A stretch of DNA of 64,000 bases. Source: Boswellia sacra (taxonomy: Eukaryota > Streptophyta > Magnoliopsida > Sapindales > Burseraceae). This document shows, piece after piece, positions 1 through 11,049 of this stretch (the first letter of the stretch is position 1; each line of letters opens with the position of its first letter). The notes beneath the pieces were generated by a model, which had not been told where the DNA came from, made no database searches, and worked only from the letters and a program-made list of their open reading frames with translations. The translations under genes were made by a program, and so were the position numbers. The DNA is taken from positions 62,001 through 126,000 of the forward strand of contig SNVD02009724.1 of assembly GCA_013180625.2 (NCBI GenBank). Direction: 5' to 3'.

Positions 1-772
1 ATTTTTTTGTTATATTTGTTAACTTTTTATATATGTGAATTCTTCATAATTTTATAGACAATACAAATACTTTGACAAAAGTAACATTTTAATTAGTAAT
101 TAACATCTTTTGGTATATTAACATCAATTTAATCATATTATAATGACAAAATAAAATATTTATATTTTTTAGTAATTAAATTTGTATAATATGTACAATC
201 TTGATATAGATTATTATGTACTAATTAAGTTATTTCAATATTAATAAGATCATTTCCAAAATGTATACTTTTAATATAATCAATATATTATTTTCTAAAT
301 ATGTAAATAGAAATATGATAAAAACAATCTTGTAACCTTAAATATATGATTGATCGTAATTTAAATTAATTAATTGAATTATTAATGTTTTATAAATATA
401 TATAATGTTAATTAATTGGTATATGTCAATCATTTATTATTATTATTAGATTGAAATTAAATCAACATGCTATTAAAAAATTATTTAATTGTATTATTAA
501 CTATTTAAAGAACTATCAATTAACTAGTTTACAAGCAATAATATACTTTTAATAATTTCTAATAGAGTATGTAACATTATTACTAATAAAATTAAATGGT
601 AATTAGTGGTCACTATTTTTTTAAATGATATAACTAATTTATACAATTACCATTTAATTTGCATAATGCTAATAAAATGAAAACTTATATAAACTTTATA
701 CAGGGGGACGAGGTTGCAAAAATATAAATATTAATACGGTGTGATTGTAAAAATATAAATGTTTAGGGGCGG
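1..772. other. AT-rich intergenic DNA
   Basis: Strongly AT-rich sequence with no open frame of note, no recognisable coding similarity and no clear repeat ends. I see nothing functional here. Confidence 0.6.
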
Positions 773-905
773 AGCGGGACGGGGCGGATCCGCTCAATTT
801 TTTTTTGCTCCGCCCCGCCCCTTAAAGGGGCAATGGGGTGGGGCGGGGCAAAAAAAAAATTTGAGTGCGGCGGAGTTGGGTACCTGCGGCTCCTGACCCG
901 CCCCG
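773..905. repeat. GC-rich inverted repeat island
   Basis: An abrupt G+C-rich stretch in AT-rich DNA, built from variants of GGGGCGGGGC and its complement. CCGCCCCGCCCC is followed at once by GGGGCAATGGGGTGGGGC, so the segment can fold on itself. Such G/C-run stretches often occur in ends of plant transposable elements, but no TSD was found. The open frame across it is low-complexity and not believed to be a gene. Confidence 0.5.
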
Positions 906-2633
906 CCCCATTGCCAACCCTAGATGCTAGATGGGAGGAGTTGCAGATTGGGTGAGGAGAGAGGGAGAAAGGGGAAGTAAATGATATTTTTTTTTGATTC
1001 TTTGCCTTGAAAGCTTTCAAAACTCGATTTTAAAATTTGACAAGGTTTGAAATTTTGGGCGTATGTGTAACCTTTGGTGGGAGGAGAGAGTCTATCCCAC
1101 CTCAGGAAACCAGCTAAGCAAGCTGATGTGCTACATCTCTCTAATCAGAAACAGGACATGGTCTCTCTTATTTTCGCATGGGAAAAAATAACAAACTACC
1201 CACTTAGTCAGAAATTGTCAATTGCGTGTCAGCTATTAGATTTTTTAGAGATCATCTATAAGTTTTAAAGAATGCATCGATCAGATACAGTCCAAGTCAA
1301 TAGACACCGTTAGTTTACAGGGGTGGTCAGTTGCAGGGACGGAGACACGTTGGGAAGAGTGGGGGCAATTGCCCCCACTGAATTTGGAATAAGCAGAAAT
1401 TTCTGTGTCTGGGCCGGACTGTAGATATTTAGGCCATATTGGATGTGTCGTTATTTTAAAAAATTTGGGCTTATCTCATTTTTTTGGGCTTCAATAATTC
1501 ATTGGTTTAAAAAGTTGTCCACTTCCATATGTTATTATTGTCCAATTTGATAAACTTCAGCCCACTTCAATTTTTATATTATTAACTCAAATTAAAAATA
1601 ATATATCTCACCTCGCAATACACGTTTCTACAATACTCCACCACTTTTACTCTTTCTTCTCAATACACGTTTTCACACCACACCACTCCTTTACTCTTTT
1701 TTCTCAAGCTCTCCATATCACTCCACAGCTCTCTCATCCAGGAATGGAGCTCTCATCCTCTAGCCTCTCACTATCTTACTTTGGACATTTCTCCATCAAG
1801 ACCTTAAATTTGAGGTAAATTAATAGTGTTTTTCATTATCTTTATTCCTATATTGTTATTTGAAAATTTATTCACTTATCTACTTGTTTTTTTATGGTAT
1901 TATTACTTTGTGAAATTTGCATGTTTAATAACATATCTAATATTCAAATTACATCAATTAGTGATAATCCAAACTTTTAGTATTTTTGCTTAGAAAATAA
2001 TCTGTTTACTAATTAGATGTATATCTACAATTATTCATTAGTTTAGTAACACATTATATTTAAATGATAGTTAATTATAATAATCTAATGTTTAAAACAT
2101 AACCTATTTATTAATTAGTTTAATATATACATGTAAAATTTATTCATTAGGCTAATTACATATAAAAAAATTTAATTGATAATTAATTAGTAAAAATCTA
2201 ATATTTTATTACTTTTGCTTATAGTATATTCTGTTTATTAATTAGGTTAATATATAAAATTACTCATTAAGCTATTAGCCTAATAACATATATAAAATTC
2301 AATTGATAGTTAATTAGTGATAATCTAAAGTTTTATTACTTTTGCTTAATTAGAAACATAATCTATTTATTAATTAGTTGAATATATTATGTTTATTCAT
2401 TAGATAGTTAATGTGTCATAAGCTAAGGTTTTAATATTTTTGCTAAGAAAGATATTATGTATACCTTTATTCATTATGCTAATAACTTTTATAATATTTT
2501 AAATGATAGTTAATTAGTTATAATTTAAAGTTTTATTACTTTTTGTTGGAAACATAATTTGATTATTCATTGATTTAACATTTAAATTTAATTTTGAAAC
2601 AGCATGGAATAGTATTTCAAAAGAAAATGAGAG

Positions 2634-2936
2634 TTGTCGCTTCCTCCTGAGAAAAATGATAATGGCCTAAAACCAAATAATGATAGAAAGACAAAGAAAG
2701 ACAAGATGTATCCATTAGTCTATTTATTGATGACATTAGCATTGATTCTACCAGTTGCAACTACTAGTGTAGAAAGGGCATTTTCAGCCATGAATATTGT
2801 CAAGAATCGATTACGGAATCGAATGGGAGATCATTGGTTGAGTAATAGCTTGGTTGTAAACATTGAAAAAGATGTGTTTGATAACATTGATAATGAGTGT
2901 ATCCTACAGCGGTTCCAAAACATGAAAAGCCGTTGA
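2634..2936 (+). pseudogene. hAT transposase C-terminal fragment
   Basis: About 100 codons carry the hAT-C dimerisation signature: YPLVYLLMTLALILPVAT, then TSVERAFSAMNIVKNRLRNR and MGDHWLSNSLVV, ending QRFQNMKSR. Family members have several hundred residues upstream (zinc finger and RNase-H-like catalytic domain); none are present here. An AG acceptor-like site lies just upstream at about 2602, consistent with a last exon whose upstream part was deleted. The stop is followed 45 bp later by the CACTA insertion. It cannot encode an active transposase. Confidence 0.85.
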
Positions 2937-3000
2937 GGACAATTATGAATTTTTAAAATGAGGTAATATACATCAATATCCACTACTACAAAATGAGCCT

Positions 3001-3127
3001 TTTACTGCAACTATTTACCGCGGGCTTTCAAAAATGCGGTAAAAGCTCCAATTTTGCGGCGGGCTACCACACCCGCAGTAAAAATAATAGACTTTTACTG
3101 CATTTGTTGAGACCGCAGTAAAAAGTC
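3001..3127. repeat. CACTA A left sub-terminal repeats
   Basis: Short direct and inverted copies of TTTACCGCGGGC, TTTTACTGC and CCGCAGTAAAA are packed next to the left end. In En/Spm-type elements such repeats bind the accessory transposition protein. That role is inferred from the superfamily. Confidence 0.75.
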
Positions 3128-3241
3128 CATTTAATATATAAATCATTTTTTAATTCAATTTCATTTTGCAACCTTCTCCGCCCCTCTCTCGTCCTTCCCT
3201 CTTAATCCCTAACCTAAATCTCTCAAATTCCCTCTCCAATC

Positions 3242-3661
3242 TCACACCTCAAAATCAATCGTCCTATCGCCGTCGCTGTCCACTTCGCTTATCATTTTTC
3301 GGCACTCTGCAATCGTACAATCGTCCCCCAGGCTCTTCAACACCTCGAACAGTTCCTCCGTCGTTATGGATCCATTCCCAACAATGTCGTAAATGGAGAA
3401 GGCGTCCTTCAAATTCTCCATAATCTCCTTAGAATCGACGCCCTTGGTGTTCAGCTCGACGAACTCCTTGAAGTCAATGAAGCCATCGCCGTCGGAGTCG
3501 ATTTTTGGCATCATCTTGTCGAGCTCCTTGTCGATGGCCTTGTGGCCGAGGCTGGACATGATAGAGTCGAGCTTTGAGGCGGAGATCTTGCCATGGCCGT
3601 TGATGTCGAAGCGCTTGAAGACCTGCTCGAGCTCGTGGACCTGGCGGATGGTGGCAGAGAT
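3242..3661 (-). pseudogene. Captured calmodulin-like (CML) EF-hand gene fragment
   Basis: Read on the minus strand, about 140 codons resemble a plant calmodulin-like protein of the CML25/26 type. A lead-in LEQVFKRFDINGHGKIS precedes MSSLGHKA, then the loops DSDGDGFIDFKE, DIVGNGSITTEE and DSDGDRTIDFEV. The second loop is canonical; the first and the last two have altered calcium ligands. Similarity stops abruptly at about 3661, and the initiator Met is missing, which marks a capture boundary. The stretch is much more G+C-rich than the surrounding transposon and opposite in orientation to the other captured pieces. It is not expected to be a functional calcium sensor. Confidence 0.8.
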
Positions 3662-3995
3662 GGTATTATTTGAATACCTTGGCCATGCTTTTTTCTTTTG
3701 CAGATCTAATAAGGAATCAGAATCAGATCTATATGCAATTATTATTATTATTATTATTGTAATTCACAAAGTTGAATTGTAAGTCTTTGTAAATCACGGA
3801 AGGAGGAGAGTAAGAGTTACATGCACCACCTGTTTTTCTTTCTATTCTATGTAATGCAAGAGATGGTCTTGATTAATTAATTTTTCTCCGCAAAGTCATG
3901 TCATGTCATGTCATGTGATTAATCACCACTATACATCTACAAGTGATTGTGAATAAGAATGCATTGTAGATACAGAGAGAGCGAGAGAGAGGGAG

Positions 3996-5605
3996 ATGGC
4001 AAAGAAGGAACATGTTTTGAAGGGCAGTGAAGAAGATGAGTCAAATAACAAACAAGCATCTCGAACTGACTTCCCTCCCAACTTCGTATTTGGAGTTGCG
4101 ACTTCTGCTTATCAGGTAGGTTTTTCTTTCAAACCCCTGATCTGGGTATTTATCAAATGCATGTTTGTGCATTGCATGTACACACTGGTTTTTTCTTTCT
4201 TTTGGCAAATTCTGATCTGGGTATTTCTTTTTCTTTTGCTTAAATCTTTGTCTCTTTGTAGTGTAATCCTTGGAAATTTTGTTTGTGATGTGATTATGGC
4301 TGTTATTAAAGAATATGGACGCACACTACTACTGTTACTGTCCTACAGTAGCCGTCCCTTTGATCCCAGGTGGATTAGCTAGATAGATGTATGATTAAGA
4401 TTTTACCTTTTTGTGAAATGTTAGATGAAATAATAAAGAACAATGATAAAACAGGTGAGACAATGGACAACGGCTCATTATATTTACATATACAGTTTAC
4501 AAATTGATTAACTAATATATGAAAATTGGTTAGACATAAATAAATAGTTTCAAGAGGATATTACATCTATGGGTGTTAATTATGATTACACTAATAACTC
4601 CAACTTTCAATCAACTTTTTTCAATGGTATGATTTTAAACAATAGCCGGACTAAAATTTCTCCTCTAAGCAGAATTATCTGTAAATAATGTGAAACAAAA
4701 GAATTTCGAATTTTGTTTCTTGTTGACTTTTGTAGATTGAAGGAGCCTGCAAGGAGGGTGGTAGGGGTGCTGGTATCTGGCATGCATTTTCACATGCCGA
4801 AGGTTTGAAGTTTTTTTTCTATTACTTATTCTAATTATTTCACATGCTTCAGGTGTAACAACTCTTCGGCTTCAATCAGTTTCACCAATTTTGACATAGA
4901 TCATAGTTATCAAACTTATTATTTTCTTTTTCTTTTAATAGGAAAAATCATTGACAATAGCAATGGTGATGTTGCAGTGGATCATTATCATCGATATAAG
5001 GTCAGTGCCAATGATATTAGCAAATTGTTTCTACTAAAATGAAGTTCTAAACCTTTTCAATGCTTTTATTTTGGGGGTATTTTGGAATAAGAGAACCATG
5101 GAAAAAGAGGAAAAAAAAAAAAGAGAAGTCATTTCACCTTATCTGTGAACTGTTTTTAATTTTTCAGTATATGAGATTCTTACATTTGACATCACTATTA
5201 TGCATGCATATAATGCCTGGCCATGCTGTTCCTTTGGTTGGAGGGCAGACCAATTAAGGTAGACTCAAACTTGTCCAGTAGTCTTTGTGTGCAAACTTTG
5301 TCTTAGAGAAATAATTTTTGAAACTGGAAGATATTCACTTTGAGCGATATGTTTTGAAGTTCATAGTTTAAATATCAACTGATATTCACTTCTATTATTA
5401 ATTATTTTTGCATGTCAGATTTAGTTTCTAAATTCAATTAGTGGTAACAGGAGGAAATTGACCTTATCTAAAGTAGTTTTGCATATCTTCAGAGTTTATA
5501 TGGAGTACCAATTTTAATATCAATGCATGTTCACTTTTAAATTCAGTTAGTATATACAGGAAGATATCGACCTTATATCAAAGTTGGCATTTGACAGCTC
5601 CACGC
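3996..5605 (+). pseudogene. Captured beta-glucosidase (GH1) 5' gene fragment
   Basis: Genomic piece of a family-1 beta-glucosidase gene, closest in style to BGLU42. Exon 1 (3996-4115) begins with ATG after a GA-rich leader and ends in FPPNFVFGVATSAYQ at a GT donor. Exon 2 (4736-4802) encodes IEGACKEGGRGAGIWHAF and exon 3 (4942-4999) encodes NSNGDVAVDHYHRYK, both with AG/GT borders. Exon 4 is represented only by its first codons, and twice: EEIDLI then a stop at 5451, and EDIDLISKLAFD at 5560. The catalytic acid and nucleophile regions are absent, so no enzyme can be made. Retained introns show capture from genomic DNA, not cDNA. Confidence 0.85.
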
Positions 5606-5971
5606 CTATTCAGGACTTAAGAGTCAAGTTAACATGCTATTCTTGATTTTGAGGACTTGTTTGATTATTAATTCCCAGTGAATGAAATAAATAATGTTGT
5701 CAGTTTACTTAAGTTATATGTGAGTTATACTATGACGGTTTTGTAAAGTCATACCTTGTTGTAGAAAGTATAAAAATCTGCAAAATTGTCAATGTCTCTC
5801 TGAATGTTTATAACAGTCTTAGTACTAATTAAGCTCATTCCTAATCAACAAATGTCAAGTTTCATATCTTAGTTCTAATGTCTTGGGTTTGTTGATTTTT
5901 TGTGTTCAGCTTGACTTAGCTTGATTTGTATTATGTTGTTTACAAATATATACATATTTTTTGTTTATAGG

Positions 5972-6110
5972 CAAGAGAGCAATGAACTGGATTCAAAGGA
6001 AGATCTATCTCTACAATGTCACTTTTGGACTCTACATGTTGGATTGGTGGGAGCGTTATTTTTTCAGTATCCTCTTTCTCATTCTTCTCTAATGGATGCT
6101 GTATGCTGAT
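5972..6110 (+). pseudogene. Captured serine palmitoyltransferase small subunit fragment
   Basis: After an AG acceptor at 5970, the frame from ATG 5982 reads MNWIQRKIYLYNVTFGLYML then DWWERYFF. This is the hallmark N-terminal half of the plant small regulatory subunit of serine palmitoyltransferase (ssSPT), a peptide of about 56 residues that stimulates sphingolipid base synthesis at the ER. Beyond FFSILFLILL an in-frame TAA is met in the membrane helix, and the C-terminal third is not recognisable. It is a captured, broken copy. Confidence 0.8.
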
Positions 6111-6772
6111 TTATTTGTCAATTAAGCCCCAGGATTTAGTTGCTTGTTCTTTAGTTTTTAATGATACAACTTTTTGTTTCCTATGTTATGGTTGGGGATT
6201 GAAGAGTTTTCTTTTAATTTAGCTCTACTGGCATAATTTTAACAATAAAAAGGTTGAGTGTATTTATTGCTGATTTGTTTGTTAAACAATATCTGTCTAT
6301 TCTTTAGGACTTGAATCAAGAAGAAGTTGTAAGCTTCTGCAGAACTTAATACGAGTTCTTAAAGAACTCTTCACGTACGAAGGAGACACTTCATGTGCAT
6401 CCAAAACAAGACTGCAATGCATTACAATTTTTCTCATTATTTAAAGTGGCCACTAAGGCACACCAACAACTTAGTCGCACCTAGGCACTATCATACACAA
6501 GGATTAAAATAAACACTCACATGGCTTACACAAAATGAAACAAATTCATGGCTCCAGCTAAGCTTATGGCTTCATATGAACGAAGTTGGCTTCACATGGT
6601 TTCAGCATGGCTACGCTCATACGGCTTCACATTAAGCAAACATTCACATGGCTTCTAAAATGGGACGTGAACTGGACTCCAACGCAGAAGAGCAATTATA
6701 GCAAGGAAATTAAATTAAGATTTCATGCACAGCTCAAAAGATGAACGTGCCGCCCATGCTCAAGAAAGGACC

Positions 6773-7052
6773 TTTTACGGCGGGCACAAGCCTGCAGTAA
6801 AATTTCACTATAGAATTTTTACGACGGGCTATTGGCCCGTGGTAAATAACTTTCCATCAGACTACAAATTTCTACGGCGGACGTTCTGCCCGCGGTAAAA
6901 ACCCTTTTACGGCGGGCCAAGCCCGCGGTAAAAAGTACAATTAGTTTTTACGGCGCCATTTTATACGACGGGCTTAAACCGCCGTATGCACGCCGTAGAA
7001 GACTTTTTACCGCGGTTTTAGCCCGCCGTAAAAAGCCTATTTTCTTGTAGTG
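6773..7052. repeat. CACTA A right sub-terminal repeats
   Basis: More than ten copies of TTTTACGGCGGGC / GCCCGCGGTAAAA variants in both orientations run up to the right end. They are the counterpart of the left sub-terminal array. Confidence 0.8.
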
Positions 7053-7471
7053 ATCATTACTTTGGTAAGATTAGTTTTGATTTATTTATGTATGATTTAT
7101 TTTGTATCATAATTCGATTTTAAATTTTTGGGGACAAATTATTCTTAAATTGATCTTGAGTTTTTGTTCATATTAAGGTTTTGAAGAATATTTTGCCATT
7201 TCATGGTTGACTGCTCTTACAACATCTATTATGAATGGAAGCTCTTTTCTGTGCTTGTATTTCTTCAGTCTTATGAGTTATGAACTCCTTCGGTGGTTTT
7301 CCTTAAACATGTCCTGTAAGTTTCTTAAACTTTTGTTATTTTTTGATGCATATATGTATTAAATGATGCCAAGATTTTTTGTATGTTTGTTTTCCTTGTT
7401 TATTTTTATATTGTTGTTGGAAGTTATTGCCCCCACTAATTTAATTTGCTGGCTCCGTCCCTGGTCAGTTG

Positions 7472-9485
7472 ACAATTGCTTTCGTACCCTAGCTTGGGTG
7501 GTGTACTTAACAGCAACTTCGATGGCTCTGAATTTGCTGACGGACAACTATTGCCTATTCACTAGTTTTTCGCACATGAAATCGATTAAATCGACCAAAC
7601 AACTGTGGCTGTTCAGACCCCAATTTTTTATATGAAAAGGATCAGTTTGTTCAACTTGCGTAGCCTTCCAGCTTTTTGATTCCACTCTTGATAATCTCAA
7701 TGAGTGCAACCATATCTCTTAATGGAACAAGCTTAAGCCTTTGAGCTTCAAATTAAAGATCAATAGTTGCTTGAATGCATTAATTGTTATCATGGTTCCT
7801 TTTAATTCTTTATTGTTAGTGTAAATGGACGTGTCATTTGATACTCCCTTGTTTGGTGCCTTCTTTACGAGACTATTACAGTTTATCATTCGAGAAAAAT
7901 TACTGTTTGTTTGTTGAGGAAACGAAGAAGAAAGAAAAAAGTAGAAGCTTGGGTCTTCCATTTCCTTTTTTTTCCCCTCAAATAACTGTATTTCACCCTT
8001 TACTATATTAATTTGATGGATTTAAAATTTTAAACAATGTTTATAATGCATATAGGATTGATGCGGTTATTCTCTGGTGATTTATCTTCGTAGTTCTGGT
8101 TTTTCTTTAGTTTATAATGTAGTCTCGATTTGAATGAATTGTTTGCTCATTTGTGTGAACTGTGAAAGGAACTAATGCAAATTGTTTTATATTGAAATTG
8201 ACATGATCATGACCAGCGGAAGATTTTATAAAACTTTTTCCCCTTGTTTGTTTTAATTGTTTCCTATCAATTTTTTGTAAGATTGCAAGATCAAGCTGGG
8301 CTTATAGGAACGATTATGGCTTTGTTATTGTTTTTGGTTATGCTAGCTCTTGATCTGATAAATTTGATGATGAGATGAGAAGCTTCTCATTATCAGACGT
8401 AAAAGAAATGTAAGGGAGAAGAGGTTGATGACTACAACTAGCAAAAATACCTTATTAGCCTTGTATCATCGCATAGAACTAACCGAATTTGGAGTTTGGG
8501 ACATATTTAGTGCGCCAAACTGTATAACAGTGTTTTACTATATTGTACTAAATAATATAATATGTATGTTTGGTTATAATTTAGTATAGTATTAATTTAT
8601 ACAAAGTATAATTATTAAATGCATATATTTTGTATTAAATTATATAGAGATAAACCATGACATTAGCATTATATTTTATAGTACTAATTTTAAAATATCA
8701 GAACTACCCCTATAAAATTATATATATCCAACAATACCCTTTAATTTTTTAAAATTTAAAAATAATTAATCATTTATTTAATATATAAATTATAAAATCA
8801 AATTTATTTTCTGAAAAATTAAGAAAGGGTTGCTAGAGGAGTCACCGTCGACATTCGTTGGCAGCCGTTGGCCGTCGGTAAGATGGTGCATCCAGCTACA
8901 CCACCACCACCACCAAAATACTCACGCGCGTATGATCGACGTATGATCTACTAGGTTCCGTCGATCATATCATCGTTTGAGTTATCGAGCATCGTAGATC
9001 TGGAGATTTAAAGATTTGAAGCAAGATGTTTGGTCGTCTCCTACGGTTAAAAGGTGCTTTTTGAGGTGATGAAAGTCATGCCATTGTATAGATTGTGTAA
9101 CGATGATCATTCTTAGTATGGCTGTGTCTTTAGATGCGTCAAAATTTTTTTGCAACAAGCGGCCCGACAACTATCTAAAAAATTGCTAAGTTACTATTTT
9201 ATAAAATAAAATAAAAATATTTTTATATTTTGTACATAATTTTTGAAAAAAATTTACTTTTTTTTATACAAATTAATATAATACATGAATACATTAAATA
9301 TAATATAATTTTAATATAATATTATTTTTAATATTATACAGTATAATGTTATATAATATAATATTATCTTATACAATATCGCATATCAAACCTACATCGG
9401 GTGTTTTCGATGAATTTATTAAAATATCTAGATGACTGCTGATTAATTAAAAGTCCAATAGTTACCACGTGATTGACAGCTTTCG
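7472..9485. other. Intergenic DNA, possible AT-rich MITE at 8510-9400
   Basis: No gene was recognised. The part from about 8510 to 9400 has AT-rich ends built of TATAATATTAT-like palindromes. The left edge has TATTGTACTAAATAATAT and the complement of the right edge has TATTGTATAAGATAATAT. Both lie inside a CAAAC/GTTTG boundary, which resembles a degenerate inverted-repeat element. The middle (8820-9180) is richer in G+C. I found no clear TSD. Confidence 0.35.
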
Positions 9486-9495
9486 AAACTAAAAG

Positions 9496-10832
9496 GGAAA
9501 ATTGAGAATATAGACACAATTAGGGGGGCCTTGTCGAAATTTGGACACATCCTGAAAAATTTTCATGTCATAGACACTTTCTTGACAAAGACTCAAATAC
9601 CCTTCTATAATCAATTTTTTTCCAAAACCTTCTTACTTCCCTCTTCGAACAAAATTAAAGAAAGTCAGTTAACGAAGCAAAGAACAAAGAAACCAGTCAC
9701 AGATCCATACACTTCACTGTCTGAAACAACCTCAACAGCTGAAGTTGAGCAAATAACGTAAGAACAACTTTGTTTAAACTCTCTCTAAATGGCATGAAAA
9801 TTTCATTAGGTTGTAATGTTTTCGTCATTGATTGTTTTGGTAACTGTCAACCACATTATATAGCTTAAATATGAGATATGTATGTGAACTAAGGTTAGAG
9901 ATAGTGCCGTTTGTGTGAAAATTTGCTGAAAATTGGCAATCGTTGTGAGAAAATCTGGTATCGTTGTCGACGGATTAAGAAGACGAGATTTGTCGAGCGT
10001 TATCGAGTGTCGGGCAGTTTTATCGGATAGAAGCTCGACATGTTGGATGGTAGTGTCGAGTATCTAGGAGTCGTATCGATTCTAGGTTCGAGTGTCGAAG
10101 GTTGGAGTTTCGTCGAGCGTTTAGTGGCGTGACGAACTGGATGAAAGCCGGATGCAAATTTTGTCGAGTTCGTGTGTTGAGTGTCGAGCGTCGAGCTTTC
10201 ATCTGGCATGTCGAGTGTCGGATACGTGAAAACCATACATGACGATGTATCAAACCATACATGTCGAGTATCGTCGAGAGTCGTTAGTCGAGCGTCGAGA
10301 CTCGTGTGTCGAGCGTTTGAGTTTGTGCGTCAAGCTGAGTGCCGAACGTGACAAGTGTCGGATGCAAATGTCGTCAAGTTTGAGTGTCGAGTGTTATCTG
10401 CAGAGTGTCGAGGGTTTATGTCGAGTGTCGTCGAGCGTTTGGGCAGAACATTCATTTTTGTGACTTTTGTAAGCAATTTCGTAATTATTTTTTATCCACG
10501 GACCTTATATGATATGTCTCAATCATGTAGTAAATGGAAACTTTATGTATATTTATCGTTTACAATGGTTCTTTGGACTGTGCAAGAGAACGGTGGTTAT
10601 TTGTACACCGGTGGGACGAGGAAGCCATTGATAATTCATAGGTGTGTTACCTATAATGAGTTGGTTGACTGTATTAGTAGTAAAATGGGTTAGGATCTTC
10701 GTAAGCTTAACATGAGTTTAGAGGTTCAATTTGCTTGTAAGAGTGTTTTGCAAATGCCGATTCGTATTGAGACTGACGACGATGTTTTTTTTTTATACAA
10801 CATTGTTTGGAGGACCAACAATCATATACACG
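9496..10832 (+). repeat. MULE left terminal inverted repeat (~1.3 kb)
   Basis: Inverted match of 18463-19783. Reading inwards it contains the terminal segment, a 5' leader-like region, and a dense array of GTGTCGAGTGTCGAG-type repeats (about 9990-10440). It then holds the start of a transposase N-terminal coding region (from about 10534). Similarity to the other arm stops just after GGAGGACCAACAATCATATA near 10830. Confidence 0.88.
10534..10830 (+). pseudogene. Duplicate transposase N-terminus inside left TIR
   Basis: Second copy of the MURA N-terminal coding region, carried by the left TIR and pointing inwards. It shares VQENGGYLYTGGT, YNELV-CISSKMG and MSLEVQFACK with the real gene at the right end. 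It has an extra T near 10572 that shifts the frame. It also has a TAG at 10691-10693 where the right copy has TGG (Trp). It ends at the TIR boundary, so it never encoded more than about 100 residues. Confidence 0.75.
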
Positions 10833-11049
10833 GAGCGCACTCGCCTCCACTATACCGTAAAAATGTATACAACCGGAAAACATGAGAAAAATGTATGTGC
10901 TAATATAACTGAAAAAGATGTATTTACAAGTTTTCGTACAACTATACATGGAAACCATGTGTGACTATACAAAAAATGTGTAAATATCCAGAAACTATTA
11001 ACAGAAAAAAATGTGTAACTAAACATAATATATACAATGCAAGGTGATC

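Larger units (their letters stand above)
2981..7052. mobile_element. Pack-CACTA element A with captured host gene pieces
   Basis: The left end CACTACTACAAAATGAGCC pairs with a right end whose complement is CACTACAAGAAAATAGGC. Both are flanked by ATC (2978-2980 and 7053-7055), the 3-bp TSD of CACTA elements. Sub-terminal repeats of the type CCGCGGTAAAA fill 3005-3125 and 6773-7040. No transposase is encoded. The interior holds fragments of a calmodulin-like gene (minus strand), a beta-glucosidase gene and a serine palmitoyltransferase small-subunit gene (both plus strand). It lies just behind the hAT transposase stop codon and is therefore younger than that hAT insertion. Confidence 0.9.
1334..7463. 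mobile_element. hAT transposon, defective, with nested CACTA
   Basis: The left end reads CAGGGACGGAGAC and the right end is its inverse (GGCTCCGTCCCTG). Both ends continue into an ATTGCCCCCACT motif. The flanks are a perfect 8-bp TSD, GTCAGTTG, at 1326-1333 and 7464-7471, as expected for hAT. Without the nested CACTA (2981-7052) the element is about 2 kb. It keeps a CT-rich leader near 1620-1800, a likely intron, and only the C-terminal part of a transposase. It is therefore an internally deleted, non-autonomous copy of the family of plant hATs with TTF-type zinc fingers. Confidence 0.9.

Noticed and set aside
763..1020. 85-codon minus-strand frame in the GC-rich island
   Set aside because: Low-complexity translation of an inverted repeat; no domain, and it spans non-coding composition.
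1074..1268. 64-codon frame beside the hAT insertion
   Set aside because: No family similarity and no splice context; likely chance.
4112..4382. Frames extending beyond the beta-glucosidase exon 1
   Set aside because: They read through the GT donor into an intron; the next exon continues the family sequence instead.
10000..10463. Several frames across the TCGAC repeats in the MULE TIR (also 18813-19452)
   Set aside because: Repeat translation with Ser/Arg/Val periodicity, open on both strands because of the repeat unit.
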